Source: Bradyrhizobium symbiodeficiens
GTDB taxonomy: Bacteria > Pseudomonadota > Alphaproteobacteria > Rhizobiales > Xanthobacteraceae
Assembly (NCBI RefSeq): GCF_002266465.3
Contig: NZ_CP029427.2
Coordinates: forward strand, 4,776,501-4,840,500
DNA: 64,000 bases
Direction of reading: 5' to 3'
Of the stretch, positions 43,457 through 52,719 are shown one piece after another. Below the pieces are notes generated by a model, which was given only the letters and a program-made list of their open reading frames with translations, was not told where the DNA came from and did not search any database. Every line of letters begins with the position of its first letter. The stretch's first letter is position 1. The translations under genes and the position numbers were made by a program.

Positions 43457-44812
43457 TCAGGCCGCCCGAATTGCCGCAAAGAAGTCTTCGACTTCGGACC
43501 GGAGCGCATCAGTCTGGCCCGAGAGGTCTTTGGAGGCGGTCAACAGCTCGGATGCGGTGACGCCGGTCTCGCCCGCGGCGTGGTTCACCCCGCCGATGTT
43601 GCTCGACACGTCATGCGTCCCGTGCGCTGCCTCCTGTACGTTGCGCGCGATCTCGGCAGTTGCCACGCCCTGTTGTTCGACCGCGGCCGCAATTGCGGTC
43701 GCAATCTCGTCGATCGCGGCAATAGTCGCGCCGATCTGCTGAATGACTCCGACAGAATCCCTGGTCGCTTCCTGAATCGAGAGTATCTGCTGGCCGATCT
43801 CGCCGGTCGCCTTCGCCGTCTGCTCCGCCAACGCCTTGACCTCGGACGCCACCACCGCGAAGCCCCGGCCGGCCTCACCGGCACGCGCCGCCTCGATCGT
43901 CGCATTCAGCGCAAGCAGATTGGTCTGAGCCGCGATCGTGTTGATCAGCTCGACGACGTCCCCGATCCTCTGCGCTGCCCTGGCAAGACCTTCGATCGCG
44001 GCACCCGAACGAGCGGCCTGATCGACTGCCACGCCGGTCATTCTCGTCGATTCGGAGACCTGGCGGCCGATCTCCTTGATCGAGGAAGCGAGCTCTTCGG
44101 TCGAGGCTGCTACCGCCTGCACATTGGTCGACGCTTCTTCCGAGGCGCCAGCCACCACAGTCGATTGCCGGATCGACTGTTCCGCACTCGCGGCGAGCAT
44201 ATTGGCCACGCCCTGCAGACCAGCCGCCGAGCTTCCGAGTCTTTCCAGCACGATCTTCATCCGGCCGTCGAAACTCCGAATAGCCGCGGCGGTCCGCTCC
44301 TGCTGCTTCTGCCTCTCCGCCAGCATCGCCTCTTGATACGCGGAGATGGCAATGTCCATGTCCAACATCACTGCGGTGTTGAGGGCGGCAAGCACGTTGG
44401 CCATGCGCGTCGGCGCCCATCGATATTTTTTGACAGCCAAGGCCACCAGCTGGCAGAGCACGAAATTGTAGCCACCGATGTACCAACGTGGCTCCAGGCC
44501 GATCTTGTTGTGTATCAGCCCGATCATGCGCACACCATGCATGTAGTCGTGATCGAAGCGGCCGTTGAACAGGCGTGCCCAGTGTGAACTCTGGGCCTTC
44601 TTCAGCCGCGGCATGTCGCCGCCGATCAAGGCGGCAAGCCGCGGCTCGCTCGATACATGGCGATAGAAGCCGTCGAGGATATCCGGCAGCGCGTCCTCGA
44701 CCGACGTCCAGAATCCACGCAAGAGCTCGCCGGTGTCCGCATCGATGCGCATGAAGCGCATGCGTCCGTCCCGATCCCGGCTCTCATCATTTGCTGTCGG
44801 CGCGAATGTCAT
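43457..44812 (-). CDS. Globin-coupled methyl-accepting chemotaxis protein
   Basis: This 451-aa protein has an N-terminal protoglobin domain with the proximal haem His101 (GLIHNKIGLEPRWYIGGYN) and a C-terminal MCP signalling domain with the hairpin core EAARAGEAGRGFAVVASEVK. No membrane helix is seen, so it is a soluble HemAT-like oxygen receptor for the chemotaxis machinery. The ATG at 44812 was taken; the in-frame upstream extension is basic and not globin-like. Confidence 0.9.
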   Translation of the reverse strand: MTFAPTANDESRDRDGRMRFMRIDADTGELLRGFWTSVEDALPDILDGFYRHVSSEPRLAALIGGDMPRLKKAQSSHWARLFNGRFDHDYMHGVRMIGLIHNKIGLEPRWYIGGYNFVLCQLVALAVKKYRWAPTRMANVLAALNTAVMLDMDIAISAYQEAMLAERQKQQERTAAAIRSFDGRMKIVLERLGSSAAGLQGVANMLAASAEQSIRQSTVVAGASEEASTNVQAVAASTEELASSIKEIGRQVSESTRMTGVAVDQAARSGAAIEGLARAAQRIGDVVELINTIAAQTNLLALNATIEAARAGEAGRGFAVVASEVKALAEQTAKATGEIGQQILSIQEATRDSVGVIQQIGATIAAIDEIATAIAAAVEQQGVATAEIARNVQEAAHGTHDVSSNIGGVNHAAGETGVTASELLTASKDLSGQTDALRSEVEDFFAAIRAA

Positions 44813-45188
44813 GGATAACACCCTTTGCAATCTCTCGGAGGCAAAACGCTGCAAACGAACAATCACGCGGCAAGCTCAATGCCGGCGATTATCATCTCTC
44901 GCGGTTAAGTTTGACTGAGTGCAATTCAATGCGCGTGGACGAGATTTGATGCAGATTAATAATGCACATCAACAAGAATGGAGTTTTGCTGTGAACATGG
45001 GACCATCCCCGAGATCAATCGATCGATGTTCTCCATCCTGTCTTCCGGACAGTTTCTGAATTTCCACCATCCGAAATTTGTGACAAAAGGAGCTGTTGAC
45101 TATATGAAAATGTTACGGATCATATCGATCCGATAACATCCGGAGAATCCGCACCGATGCGGTTGCGCAGCGGCGACTTCAGCCAAAC
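44813..45188. other. AT-richer divergent intergenic region
   Basis: These 376 bp separate the globin receptor from the Crp/Fnr gene and are visibly AT-richer than the surroundings. They hold a 27-bp dyad TTGATG...CATCAA at 44946-44972 and the 28-bp palindrome at 45111-45138, but no convincing ORF. The region should carry both promoters. Confidence 0.6.
45111..45138. promoter_or_regulatory. 28-bp palindrome before the Crp/Fnr gene
   Basis: TGTTACGGATC-ATATC-GATCCGATAACA is a near-perfect inverted repeat 51 bp before the start codon. A TTGACT at 45096-45101 would place a -10 region inside it, so a protein bound here could repress the gene. Confidence 0.55.
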
Positions 45189-45902
45189 ATGAAGAACATA
45201 TCGCCTTGTGCAACTTGCCCGAAGAGCAACTCCTCGGGATTCTGTGCTGCAGTTTTCGAAAGTACTGCGCCAGCGGGATCGATCGAAACATACGATTGGC
45301 AGCATCATCTTGTGGTCCCGGCAGGACGACAGTTGTTGACCGTGAACCAAACCTCGCCTGACGTCTACGTATTCTGCGCCGGTTGGGGATTTCGATTCCT
45401 TCAGATGCCCAATGGCCGGCGGCAAATACTGGGCTTCTTGCTGCCCGGCGATGTCCTGGCCGGCTCGCTCCTTCATGAACGCCTGCACTTTTCGGTCAAG
45501 GCTCTGACAGCAATCCAAGTCAGTACAATGAAGCGGGCAGAACTCCACGCGCGTGTCGCGAAGAACCTGCGTATCCTCTGGGCCGCGGCGGAGTGCTGCG
45601 CGGGCGAAGCCAAGGCTGCCGACGAGACAATTGCCGCACTTGGCCAGTTCTCGGCGGAGGAGCGCATAGCCCATCTGTTCCTGCAACTCATGAAACGGAT
45701 TACCGACCGCAACGTGATCCGCGACGAGCGCTACAGGGTGCCGCTCCGCCAGCAGCACATCGCCGATGCCGTCGGACTCACACCGGTCCATGTCAGCCGC
45801 GTCCTCAGTACCTTTCGGGAACGCCGCGTCGCGGATCTGTCGAACGGCGTGCTCGAGGTGTTCGATCTGCGCGAGCTACAGCGATTGGGCACGCTGAATT
45901 GA
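45189..45902 (+). CDS. Crp/Fnr regulator with N-terminal Cys cluster
   Basis: This 237-aa protein has a cNMP-binding beta-roll (about 35-120) and a Crp-type helix-turn-helix (IADAVGLTPVHVSRVLSTF, about 195-213). Four cysteines, C7, C10, C19 and C63, resemble the C-x2-C-x5-8-C plus distant Cys arrangement of FNR, which holds an oxygen-labile [4Fe-4S] cluster. It is therefore probably a redox sensor, though the x8 spacing differs from E. coli FNR. It converges with a GGDEF-EAL gene. Confidence 0.85.
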   Translation: MKNISPCATCPKSNSSGFCAAVFESTAPAGSIETYDWQHHLVVPAGRQLLTVNQTSPDVYVFCAGWGFRFLQMPNGRRQILGFLLPGDVLAGSLLHERLHFSVKALTAIQVSTMKRAELHARVAKNLRILWAAAECCAGEAKAADETIAALGQFSAEERIAHLFLQLMKRITDRNVIRDERYRVPLRQQHIADAVGLTPVHVSRVLSTFRERRVADLSNGVLEVFDLRELQRLGTLN

Positions 45903-45914
45903 GCGTGCGGCAGC

Positions 45915-48143
45915 TCAATTCTCTCCAACCGTTGCCGGTCGGCGAACGCGGCTCAGATCGTCCTGGATCATTGGCGGGCACATGAACCGGTCGTAGGGGA
46001 CGGGGCGACCGAACAGATACCCTTGCGCAAAATCAATTCCCATCGACCGAACGTCCTCGAACTGCGTCTCTGTTTCTATTCCCTCCGCGGTCACGCTGAT
46101 GCCCAGCCCCTTGGCCAGCGCAACCGCCGATGCGATCACCGCCGCACATTCCCGCCTGTGCAGGCCCTGTATGAAAGACTTGTCTATCTTGATCTTGTCG
46201 AACGGAAAGTTCGTCAAATAGCTCGCCGACGAAAATCCCGTGCCAAAATCATCCAGCACGAGCGTGGCACCGATGGCTTTCAATCGCCGAAATGTCTGGA
46301 GTTGCTCGGATTGCTGTTCCAGCAAGACAGTTTCGGTGACTTCGATCTGCAACCGCCGCGGATTCAAACCCGATCGAAGCAGTGCCTGCATCACGACATC
46401 GAACAGATTGCCGCGCTTGAACTGGGTAGCGGACACATTGACTGCGAGCTGGACGCCGGGCGGCCAGGACACCGCATCGAGGCACGCCTGTTGAATTATC
46501 CATTCGCTGAGGGGCTGGATGAGACCCGTGCGCTCGGCCAGGGCAATAAACCGATCCGGTGCAATGAGACCGTCGACGGGATGACGCCACCGCACCAGTG
46601 CTTCGGCCGTATGGATCGTACGGGTATCGACATTGAGAATGGGTTGGTAGTGCAGCTCGAACTCTCGCGCAGTGATCGCGCGGCGCAGATCCGCTTCCAG
46701 GGCTTTCTCTCCCTTGACCGCCTCGAGCATCGCCGGCTGATAGAGGCGGTGACCATCGCGGCCCGCCGCCTTGACCTCATACAGCGCCAGATCCGCCTTT
46801 TTCAGCAGATCCGCGGGGTTCGAGCCTTGCTCCGGACAGAGCACAATTCCGACGCTCGCACTGATATCGAGCTGGTGCCCCTCGATCTCAAAGGGCTCGG
46901 CAATGGCCTCGACGATTTGGCGACCGAGATCAACTGCGGTCTCGCGTACGTCGTCGCCTGCTCGCCGGATCATGGCGAACTCATCGCCGCCCAATCGTGC
47001 GACAAGATCCTGCTCCGACGCAAGCAATCGTAAGCGCGAGGCGACCGCCCTGAGCAGGTTGTCGCCGGTATCGTGTCCAAACGTATCATTGACGCGTTTG
47101 AATCCGTCGAGATCGATCAAGTGAACGCTCAACCGGCTCGATTGCGCGTCGGCCCCCCACCCGATTCTCGCCTGATCGAACAGCGCGCACCGGTTCAGAA
47201 GGCCCGTCAGGGAATCGTGAGTGGCCGTGAACGAGAGTTGCGCTTCGGCTTCCTTTCTCGCCGTGATGTCGATCCGAATGGCCATGTAGGCGACGGGCCT
47301 GCCGTGGGGGCCAAGTTGCGGCGTGATCACGGTATCCACCCAATACAGCCCTCCCGACTTGGCGCGATTGCACAGCTCGCCGCGCCAGACATGCCCGCTC
47401 GCCAAGCGGCGGTACATGTCACGGAAAAGCTCCCTGGGATGGGCATCCGATTTCAGGAGACGATGATTTTGTCCGATGAGCTCCTGGCGTGAATAGCCGC
47501 TGATCGTGCAGAAATTGTCGTTGACGTAGTTGATGACGCCCTTCACGTCCGTGATCGCGACGATCACGGCCTGGTCGATGGCATATTGCTTCTCGATCAG
47601 CTCCTGCAGCGTTTCATTGGCGTGGATCTCGGCCAGGCGTTCGCTGGTGATATCCCGGTGCACCTCGACCAGGCCGCCGCTGGCCATCGGATGCCGTGAA
47701 ACCGAAATGAACCGGCCGTCGCCGAGCTCGTGGACCGACTGCGACGTCTCCGCGGCGCCGGGCTCGCCGATCATATCAACGCCCGCTTCCGAGACGCCCA
47801 GCCCGACCTTCCTGATTTCATTGATTTGACGCAGTGGCGTGCCCGTTTTCACGTCGACACGCGCCAAGCCATACATGCGGGCGAATTGCTCGTTGCTGGC
47901 GATGACCTGCAAGTTCGGCCCGAACACGCAAAGACCCGCCGGCACGCTCTCGATTGCGCGGTTGAGAACAGTCGCTGCATCGGGACGGTCCGCCAGCGCC
48001 ACGATCCAGAGAAGTCCGGAGGACAACAGCACGACATACGCGGCCGGGGCCGCCGTTCCGATCTGCAGGACGATCGCCGCCGCGAGCAGCAGCACGATAC
48101 TCGCCAACCCGCCGATTCTCTGCGAACAACCCAATGACTGCAT
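45915..48143 (-). CDS. PAS-PAS-GGDEF-EAL cyclic-di-GMP protein
   Basis: This 742-aa protein has two N-terminal membrane helices (9-51), two PAS domains (60-165 and 185-300), a GGDEF domain with intact GGDEF (385-389) and an EAL domain with intact EAL (514-516) and DDFGTG near 632. Both making and degrading c-di-GMP are possible, set by the PAS signal. It is isolated from its neighbours and ends 12 bp from the convergent Crp/Fnr gene. GGGGG precedes the ATG. Confidence 0.9.
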   Translation of the reverse strand: MQSLGCSQRIGGLASIVLLLAAAIVLQIGTAAPAAYVVLLSSGLLWIVALADRPDAATVLNRAIESVPAGLCVFGPNLQVIASNEQFARMYGLARVDVKTGTPLRQINEIRKVGLGVSEAGVDMIGEPGAAETSQSVHELGDGRFISVSRHPMASGGLVEVHRDITSERLAEIHANETLQELIEKQYAIDQAVIVAITDVKGVINYVNDNFCTISGYSRQELIGQNHRLLKSDAHPRELFRDMYRRLASGHVWRGELCNRAKSGGLYWVDTVITPQLGPHGRPVAYMAIRIDITARKEAEAQLSFTATHDSLTGLLNRCALFDQARIGWGADAQSSRLSVHLIDLDGFKRVNDTFGHDTGDNLLRAVASRLRLLASEQDLVARLGGDEFAMIRRAGDDVRETAVDLGRQIVEAIAEPFEIEGHQLDISASVGIVLCPEQGSNPADLLKKADLALYEVKAAGRDGHRLYQPAMLEAVKGEKALEADLRRAITAREFELHYQPILNVDTRTIHTAEALVRWRHPVDGLIAPDRFIALAERTGLIQPLSEWIIQQACLDAVSWPPGVQLAVNVSATQFKRGNLFDVVMQALLRSGLNPRRLQIEVTETVLLEQQSEQLQTFRRLKAIGATLVLDDFGTGFSSASYLTNFPFDKIKIDKSFIQGLHRRECAAVIASAVALAKGLGISVTAEGIETETQFEDVRSMGIDFAQGYLFGRPVPYDRFMCPPMIQDDLSRVRRPATVGEN

Positions 48144-48403
48144 CAGAGATCCCCCCTTCCGGCCCTGATGCGAACACCTCCGCGTCTAAGACGGACTTAA
48201 GATCGGGACACAAGACGCCGAACTGCGGCCGCAAGCTTTGGTTGCAGTAAATGTTTGAACCGGCCGCTTGATCGGTGTTCTTAACCTGCATCAAGCGCCC
48301 TTCAGAGGCGCAGGTGGCGATCCGAACGCCCCCGCGCCTTCTGCATTCGGATCTGCGGGCGACGAAGGGAGCTTCGTCCGTCAGCTTTGGAGGCTGCGCG
48401 ACG

Positions 48404-50311
48404 TTACGCCTGCACGACCTCATGCCGCATCACGAACGGCGCGAGCAGCGCATGCACCTCGCCGGCAACGCGCTCGCGCTGGTCCATCGGCAGGCCGGCA
48501 AGCGTCACGGTCGCGATCGATCCGTGACTGCCATGAGCGCCCACCTTGACCTTGCAATCGATGCCGCGCGCGACCAGCGGCGACAGAACCTTGGCAAACA
48601 CGCGCTCGGCCGCGTCCCAGCGCAGCTGCGGCTTGAACACCTTGCCGACCCCGGTCACCGGCATCGGATCGATCGGGATGACCTGCACAGGCACCGCGGC
48701 GCGCTCCGGGGTGCGCTCGCGCACCCACGTCTCCAACTCACCCGGCTGGACCTTGGCGCCCGGCTTGAGCTGCACGTATCCTACCGGCAACTCGCCGGCA
48801 TAAGCGTCAGGCTGGCCGACGACGGCGGCGAAGCCGACCGCGGGATGCCGGAACATGATCTCCTCGATCGGCGCGGGATCGATGTTGTGGCCGCCACGGA
48901 TCACGAGATCCTTGGCGCGACCGGTGATCCAGAGATAGCCGTCGGCGTCAAGCCGGCCGAGATCGCCGGAATTGACCCAGACGTCGTCGACGAAGGCGCC
49001 CTTGTTGTGCTCGTCGTTGAGATAACCGCCGAACACGCCAGGCCCCGCCATGATGACAACGCCGATCTCATCAGGCTTGCAGTCGCGGATCAGGCGGCCA
49101 TCGGCATCGAGCTGCACGATGCGCACGCGCGCATAGGGCATGGGAAGGCCGACCGAGCCGAGCCGGATCGGCCGCGACGGATAGGCCAGCGTGTGCACGC
49201 TCGACGTCTCGGTCATGCCGTAGACCTCGACCACCGGCAGCTTCAGCTTGTCCTGGATCGCCGAGCCCACCGCGACGGGGATCGCCGAGCCGCCGCCGGC
49301 GGCATATTTGAGGCTGGAGATGTCGGCATCGCCGGGCGGCACCGCGAGCGTGGCGGCGAGCACCGTCGGCACGCTCGACAGCGCCTCGGGCTTGAACCGC
49401 TCCACCAATTTCCAGATGTTCTTCACCGCATTCGGGTTGCGCCAGCCACTCGGCGACAGCACAACCAGCGAGCCGCCCGCCGACAGGGTCAGCAGCACTT
49501 GCGTCAGCGATCCGCCGACGTGAAACAGCGGCATGCCGAACAGCAAATTGCCGCCCGGCTTCGCCTTCAGCAGCAGGTTGAGCGCCCAGGCCTGATAGAC
49601 CTGATTGGTATGCGTGTGTCGCACCAGTTTCGGCGTGCCGGTGGTGCCGCCGGTGTGGAAATAGGCGGCGACGTCACCGCCCGAAATCTTGCGCCCGCAG
49701 ACAAGCCGGTCCGACGGCTGCTGCTTGATCAGGTCGTTGAAGGCCAAGACGCCATTCGCGGGATCGCCGCCGCCGAACACTTGCACGATCGCCTTGAGGT
49801 GCCTGAGTTGCGGGCGGATCTGCTCGACCTTCTGCCAGATGTCGGTGCCCGGCATCGGCCCGAGAGCCACCAGGATCTTGGTGTTCGCAGCTTCCAGGAT
49901 CTCCGCGATCTGGTGCGGCTCCAACAGCGGATTGACGGGATTGGCAATGCCGGCGGCCTCCGCGCCGAACAGCGTCACGAAGGCATCGGGCACCAGCGGC
50001 AGCATGAAGCTGATGACGTCGCCCTTCTCCGCGCCAAGCGCGTGAAACATGTTGGCAGCCTGCGTGACGCGCGCAATGAAATCGCGGTACGTGACCACCA
50101 CCGGCGTGTCGGCGGGATCGGCGTTTTGCAGAAACTGGATCGCCGCCCCGTCGGGATTGCGCGCCGCACCGAGCTTGATCGCGTCAAACGTGCTCTCGGC
50201 GGCGATGCGGTCTGCATAGGGGACTTGCTCGAACGCACGGACCTCCTCGTCTGTCAAAAGATCCGGATAGTCTTTGCCGATAAGCCGATCGAGCGCGTGG
50301 ATGCCCACCAT
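48404..50311 (-). CDS. Fatty acyl-CoA synthetase
   Basis: This 635-aa protein is an ANL-superfamily AMP-forming ligase: VAAYFHTGGTTGTPKLVRHT is the ATP motif, EVYGMTETSSVHTL the adenylation motif, and the C-terminal GRAKDLVIRGGHNIDP and VGKVFKP segments complete the enzyme, with the catalytic Lys in the last. It activates fatty or aryl acids to CoA esters. GGAGG precedes the ATG at some distance. The substrate is not defined. Confidence 0.88.
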   Translation of the reverse strand: MVGIHALDRLIGKDYPDLLTDEEVRAFEQVPYADRIAAESTFDAIKLGAARNPDGAAIQFLQNADPADTPVVVTYRDFIARVTQAANMFHALGAEKGDVISFMLPLVPDAFVTLFGAEAAGIANPVNPLLEPHQIAEILEAANTKILVALGPMPGTDIWQKVEQIRPQLRHLKAIVQVFGGGDPANGVLAFNDLIKQQPSDRLVCGRKISGGDVAAYFHTGGTTGTPKLVRHTHTNQVYQAWALNLLLKAKPGGNLLFGMPLFHVGGSLTQVLLTLSAGGSLVVLSPSGWRNPNAVKNIWKLVERFKPEALSSVPTVLAATLAVPPGDADISSLKYAAGGGSAIPVAVGSAIQDKLKLPVVEVYGMTETSSVHTLAYPSRPIRLGSVGLPMPYARVRIVQLDADGRLIRDCKPDEIGVVIMAGPGVFGGYLNDEHNKGAFVDDVWVNSGDLGRLDADGYLWITGRAKDLVIRGGHNIDPAPIEEIMFRHPAVGFAAVVGQPDAYAGELPVGYVQLKPGAKVQPGELETWVRERTPERAAVPVQVIPIDPMPVTGVGKVFKPQLRWDAAERVFAKVLSPLVARGIDCKVKVGAHGSHGSIATVTLAGLPMDQRERVAGEVHALLAPFVMRHEVVQA

Positions 50312-50559
50312 AAAATTCCGTCCTCCCTCAGATGCGTGTCCCCGCCCCTGTCTTTTGACATTTCTGGTTCGGCGAGGCCTCGGCCGATGGCCGGCCAGGC
50401 GCGGACAGAATGATGGATGATTTGGCGTTCGTCCATGACCTAACGACCGCGGCGATCAAACTCGCCTGAGCGGCCCTTGAACCTCCGCGCCAAGACCGGG
50501 GACCAAGAACAAGTATTGGATTCGTCTGTCAGCGTCCTGCCGCAAGACTTGAGGTGATC

Positions 50560-51657
50560 ATGACCACGCCCCTGCGGGACTGCTCCCCCCGACTATTCGC
50601 TGCGATCGCGATGACATCGTTGATTATGGCAGTCGCGATGGCCTTGCCCTCTGCCGCGCTCGCCGGCGATGGTCAGCTCGACAAGATGCGCGCCAGGATC
50701 GCGGCTTTCGTCGCCGACAAGATGGAGAAGCTGGGTGGCTCGCGCATCGTCTACAAGGTTGACAGCGACGGCCTGCGCGAGACCGTCGTCGCGGACCTGC
50801 GCGACGATGTCTACAAGATCTTGCGCGAGGACAAGATCGCCTTCTCCGGGCTTGCGATCCGCGATGGCGGCGTCGAATTGAAGATCGCGGACGCCAAGGG
50901 CCGCGAACGGCTCGAGCGCAAGCTCGCGTCAGCCGCGGAGGGATTGCCGTCACATACGCTCGCCGTGACCCAGGGCGGTGACGGACTGGTCAGGCTCGCG
51001 CCGACCGACGCCGCGTCCGCCGCGCGGCTGCGCGATCTCGTCGAAGATGCCATCGCCATGATCGAGCAGCGTCTCAAGGACGCCGGCGTCACGCTCGCCA
51101 GCGTCCAGCCTGAGGGAACGGACCGCATCCGTATCTTCCTGCCGGGCGCGATGCAGCCCGAGGGCATCACCGCTATCTTCGCCAGGAAGGTCAAGGTCAG
51201 CTTCCGCCTGGTCGATCTCTCGATGCCGCCCGCCCAAGCGCAATCCGGCACGCCCCCCACGGGCACGGAAGTCCTGCTCGGCTTCAAGGACAAGCTTCCT
51301 TATCTCGTCGCCAAGGACCGCGCGCTTGAGGGCGACGACATCAGCTATGCAGGCCCGGGATTTGCGAGCGGCACGAAGGAGCCCATCGCCTCGTTCCGCT
51401 TCAACGGCCGCGGCACGCGGCGCTTCGCCCACATCACCGCAGAGAACGTCGGAAAGCCCTTCGCCATCGTGCTCGACGACAAGGTGATCTCCGCGCCCGT
51501 GATCCGCGAGCCCATCACCGGCGGTTCCGGTCAAATTTCCGGCAATTTCACCCTCGAGGAAGCGAGCAGCGTCGCCATGATGCTGCGCGCCGGCTCGCTG
51601 CCCGGCCGCCTTGGCCTCGTCGAGCAGCAGGTCGTGCAACCCGCCGCCAAGCCGTAA
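50560..51657 (+). CDS. Soluble SecD head-domain protein
   Basis: This 365-aa protein has a signal peptide (MALPSAALAGDG, cut near residue 37) and then only the periplasmic SecD part: a P1-base-like region followed by the head subdomain with SFRLVDLSMPP and the C-terminal GKPFAIVLDDKVISAPVI and SGNFTLEEASSVAMMLRAGSLPG. SecD normally continues with five more helices, which are missing. GAGG lies directly upstream of the ATG at 50560. The role may be an accessory of secretion or folding; this is unknown. Confidence 0.85.
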   Translation: MTTPLRDCSPRLFAAIAMTSLIMAVAMALPSAALAGDGQLDKMRARIAAFVADKMEKLGGSRIVYKVDSDGLRETVVADLRDDVYKILREDKIAFSGLAIRDGGVELKIADAKGRERLERKLASAAEGLPSHTLAVTQGGDGLVRLAPTDAASAARLRDLVEDAIAMIEQRLKDAGVTLASVQPEGTDRIRIFLPGAMQPEGITAIFARKVKVSFRLVDLSMPPAQAQSGTPPTGTEVLLGFKDKLPYLVAKDRALEGDDISYAGPGFASGTKEPIASFRFNGRGTRRFAHITAENVGKPFAIVLDDKVISAPVIREPITGGSGQISGNFTLEEASSVAMMLRAGSLPGRLGLVEQQVVQPAAKP

Positions 51658-51902
51658 AGCGGCAATCGGCCCGCGCTCCCCCTGGGGCATCCAGCCCCCT
51701 CCGCGGCCCCGAGCCCCGAATCACAATAGCGCTGCAGCCAGACGCACCACCAACGAGCAATTGCCGAAACGCCCGATCAGGCTAAAATTTGCCTCTTGCG
51801 GCATGACGGCCGAAGGCTTCATTCAAGCGGTCGTCATTCGATTTCGGCTATAGGTGTCGAGCATACCGACCAGGACTGAAGGCCTTACGCGGGGATAGTA
51901 CC

Positions 51903-52709
51903 ATGCCGTCCGGCAGCGCAGACATTTCGTCGATCCTCGACCGCATTCTCGATGCGGCGACCGACAATCTCAGGATCGCGAAGATCCTGGTCCAGATGGG
52001 CCTCGATCCGAACAACGTCACCTACGACGCGATCTTCAATCGGATGCTGGAGATCTTTGTCCACAATATCACGCTGGCCAATCTGTTCGCCGCGGTCGGC
52101 GCCGGCTTCTTCGTCGCCACCCTCCTGATGCGGACGATGGTGCCCCTGCGCGTCGCAAACATGATCGGCTGCGGGTTCTTCGCCGTTTTCGGCGCGCTCT
52201 CCGCCAACGTCGCGACGTTCCTGCTGTATCTGCTCCTGCTTCCGATCAACGCCCTGCGCCTGCGGCAGATGCTCAAGCTGGTCAAGAAGGCGCGCCATGC
52301 GGCCGAAGGCGACATGTCGATCGAATGGCTCAAGCCGTTCATGACCGAACGCAAATATCGGCGCGGCGACACGCTCTTCAAGCTCGGCGATCCCGCCAAG
52401 GAGATGTTGCTCACGGTCACCGGCAAGTTCCTGGTCAAGGAGATCAACGTCGAGATCGGGCCCGGCGCGCTGATGGGAGAACTCGGCTTCCTGACGCCGG
52501 ACAACCGGCGCACCGGAACGATCGAATGCATCGAAGACGGCCAGGTCCTGACCATCACGTATGACCGGCTGCTCGAGATCTACTTCCAGGATCCGCAGTT
52601 CGGCTACTACTTCCTGGTGCTGACCAGCCAGCGCCTGCTGCAGAACATCGATCGCCTGCAGAAGCAGCTGGCGACGGAGCGGGCGGCCACGACGAACAGG
52701 ATCGCGTGA
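51903..52709 (+). CDS. Membrane protein with cyclic-nucleotide-binding domain
   Basis: This 268-aa protein has about three membrane helices (60-122) followed by a cNMP-binding beta-roll (about 145-250) with GALMGELGFLTPDNRRTGT as the phosphate-binding cassette, including the Arg that binds the phosphate. This is the order of Popeye-domain proteins. It has no DNA-binding or catalytic domain. A GGGGATAGTACC leader precedes the ATG. Confidence 0.8.
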   Translation: MPSGSADISSILDRILDAATDNLRIAKILVQMGLDPNNVTYDAIFNRMLEIFVHNITLANLFAAVGAGFFVATLLMRTMVPLRVANMIGCGFFAVFGALSANVATFLLYLLLLPINALRLRQMLKLVKKARHAAEGDMSIEWLKPFMTERKYRRGDTLFKLGDPAKEMLLTVTGKFLVKEINVEIGPGALMGELGFLTPDNRRTGTIECIEDGQVLTITYDRLLEIYFQDPQFGYYFLVLTSQRLLQNIDRLQKQLATERAATTNRIA

Positions 52710-52719
52710 TCGCCGCCGC

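Noticed and set aside
44946..44972. FixK/FNR box TTGATG...CATCAA
   Set aside because: The half-sites are 15 bp apart, while the known box is TTGAT-N4-ATCAA; it is noted only as a dyad.
48275..50413. 712-codon open frame antisense to the acyl-CoA synthetase
   Set aside because: Long antisense frames are expected opposite GC-rich genes; the product is rich in Arg, Asp and His with no domain, and the other strand has a complete enzyme.
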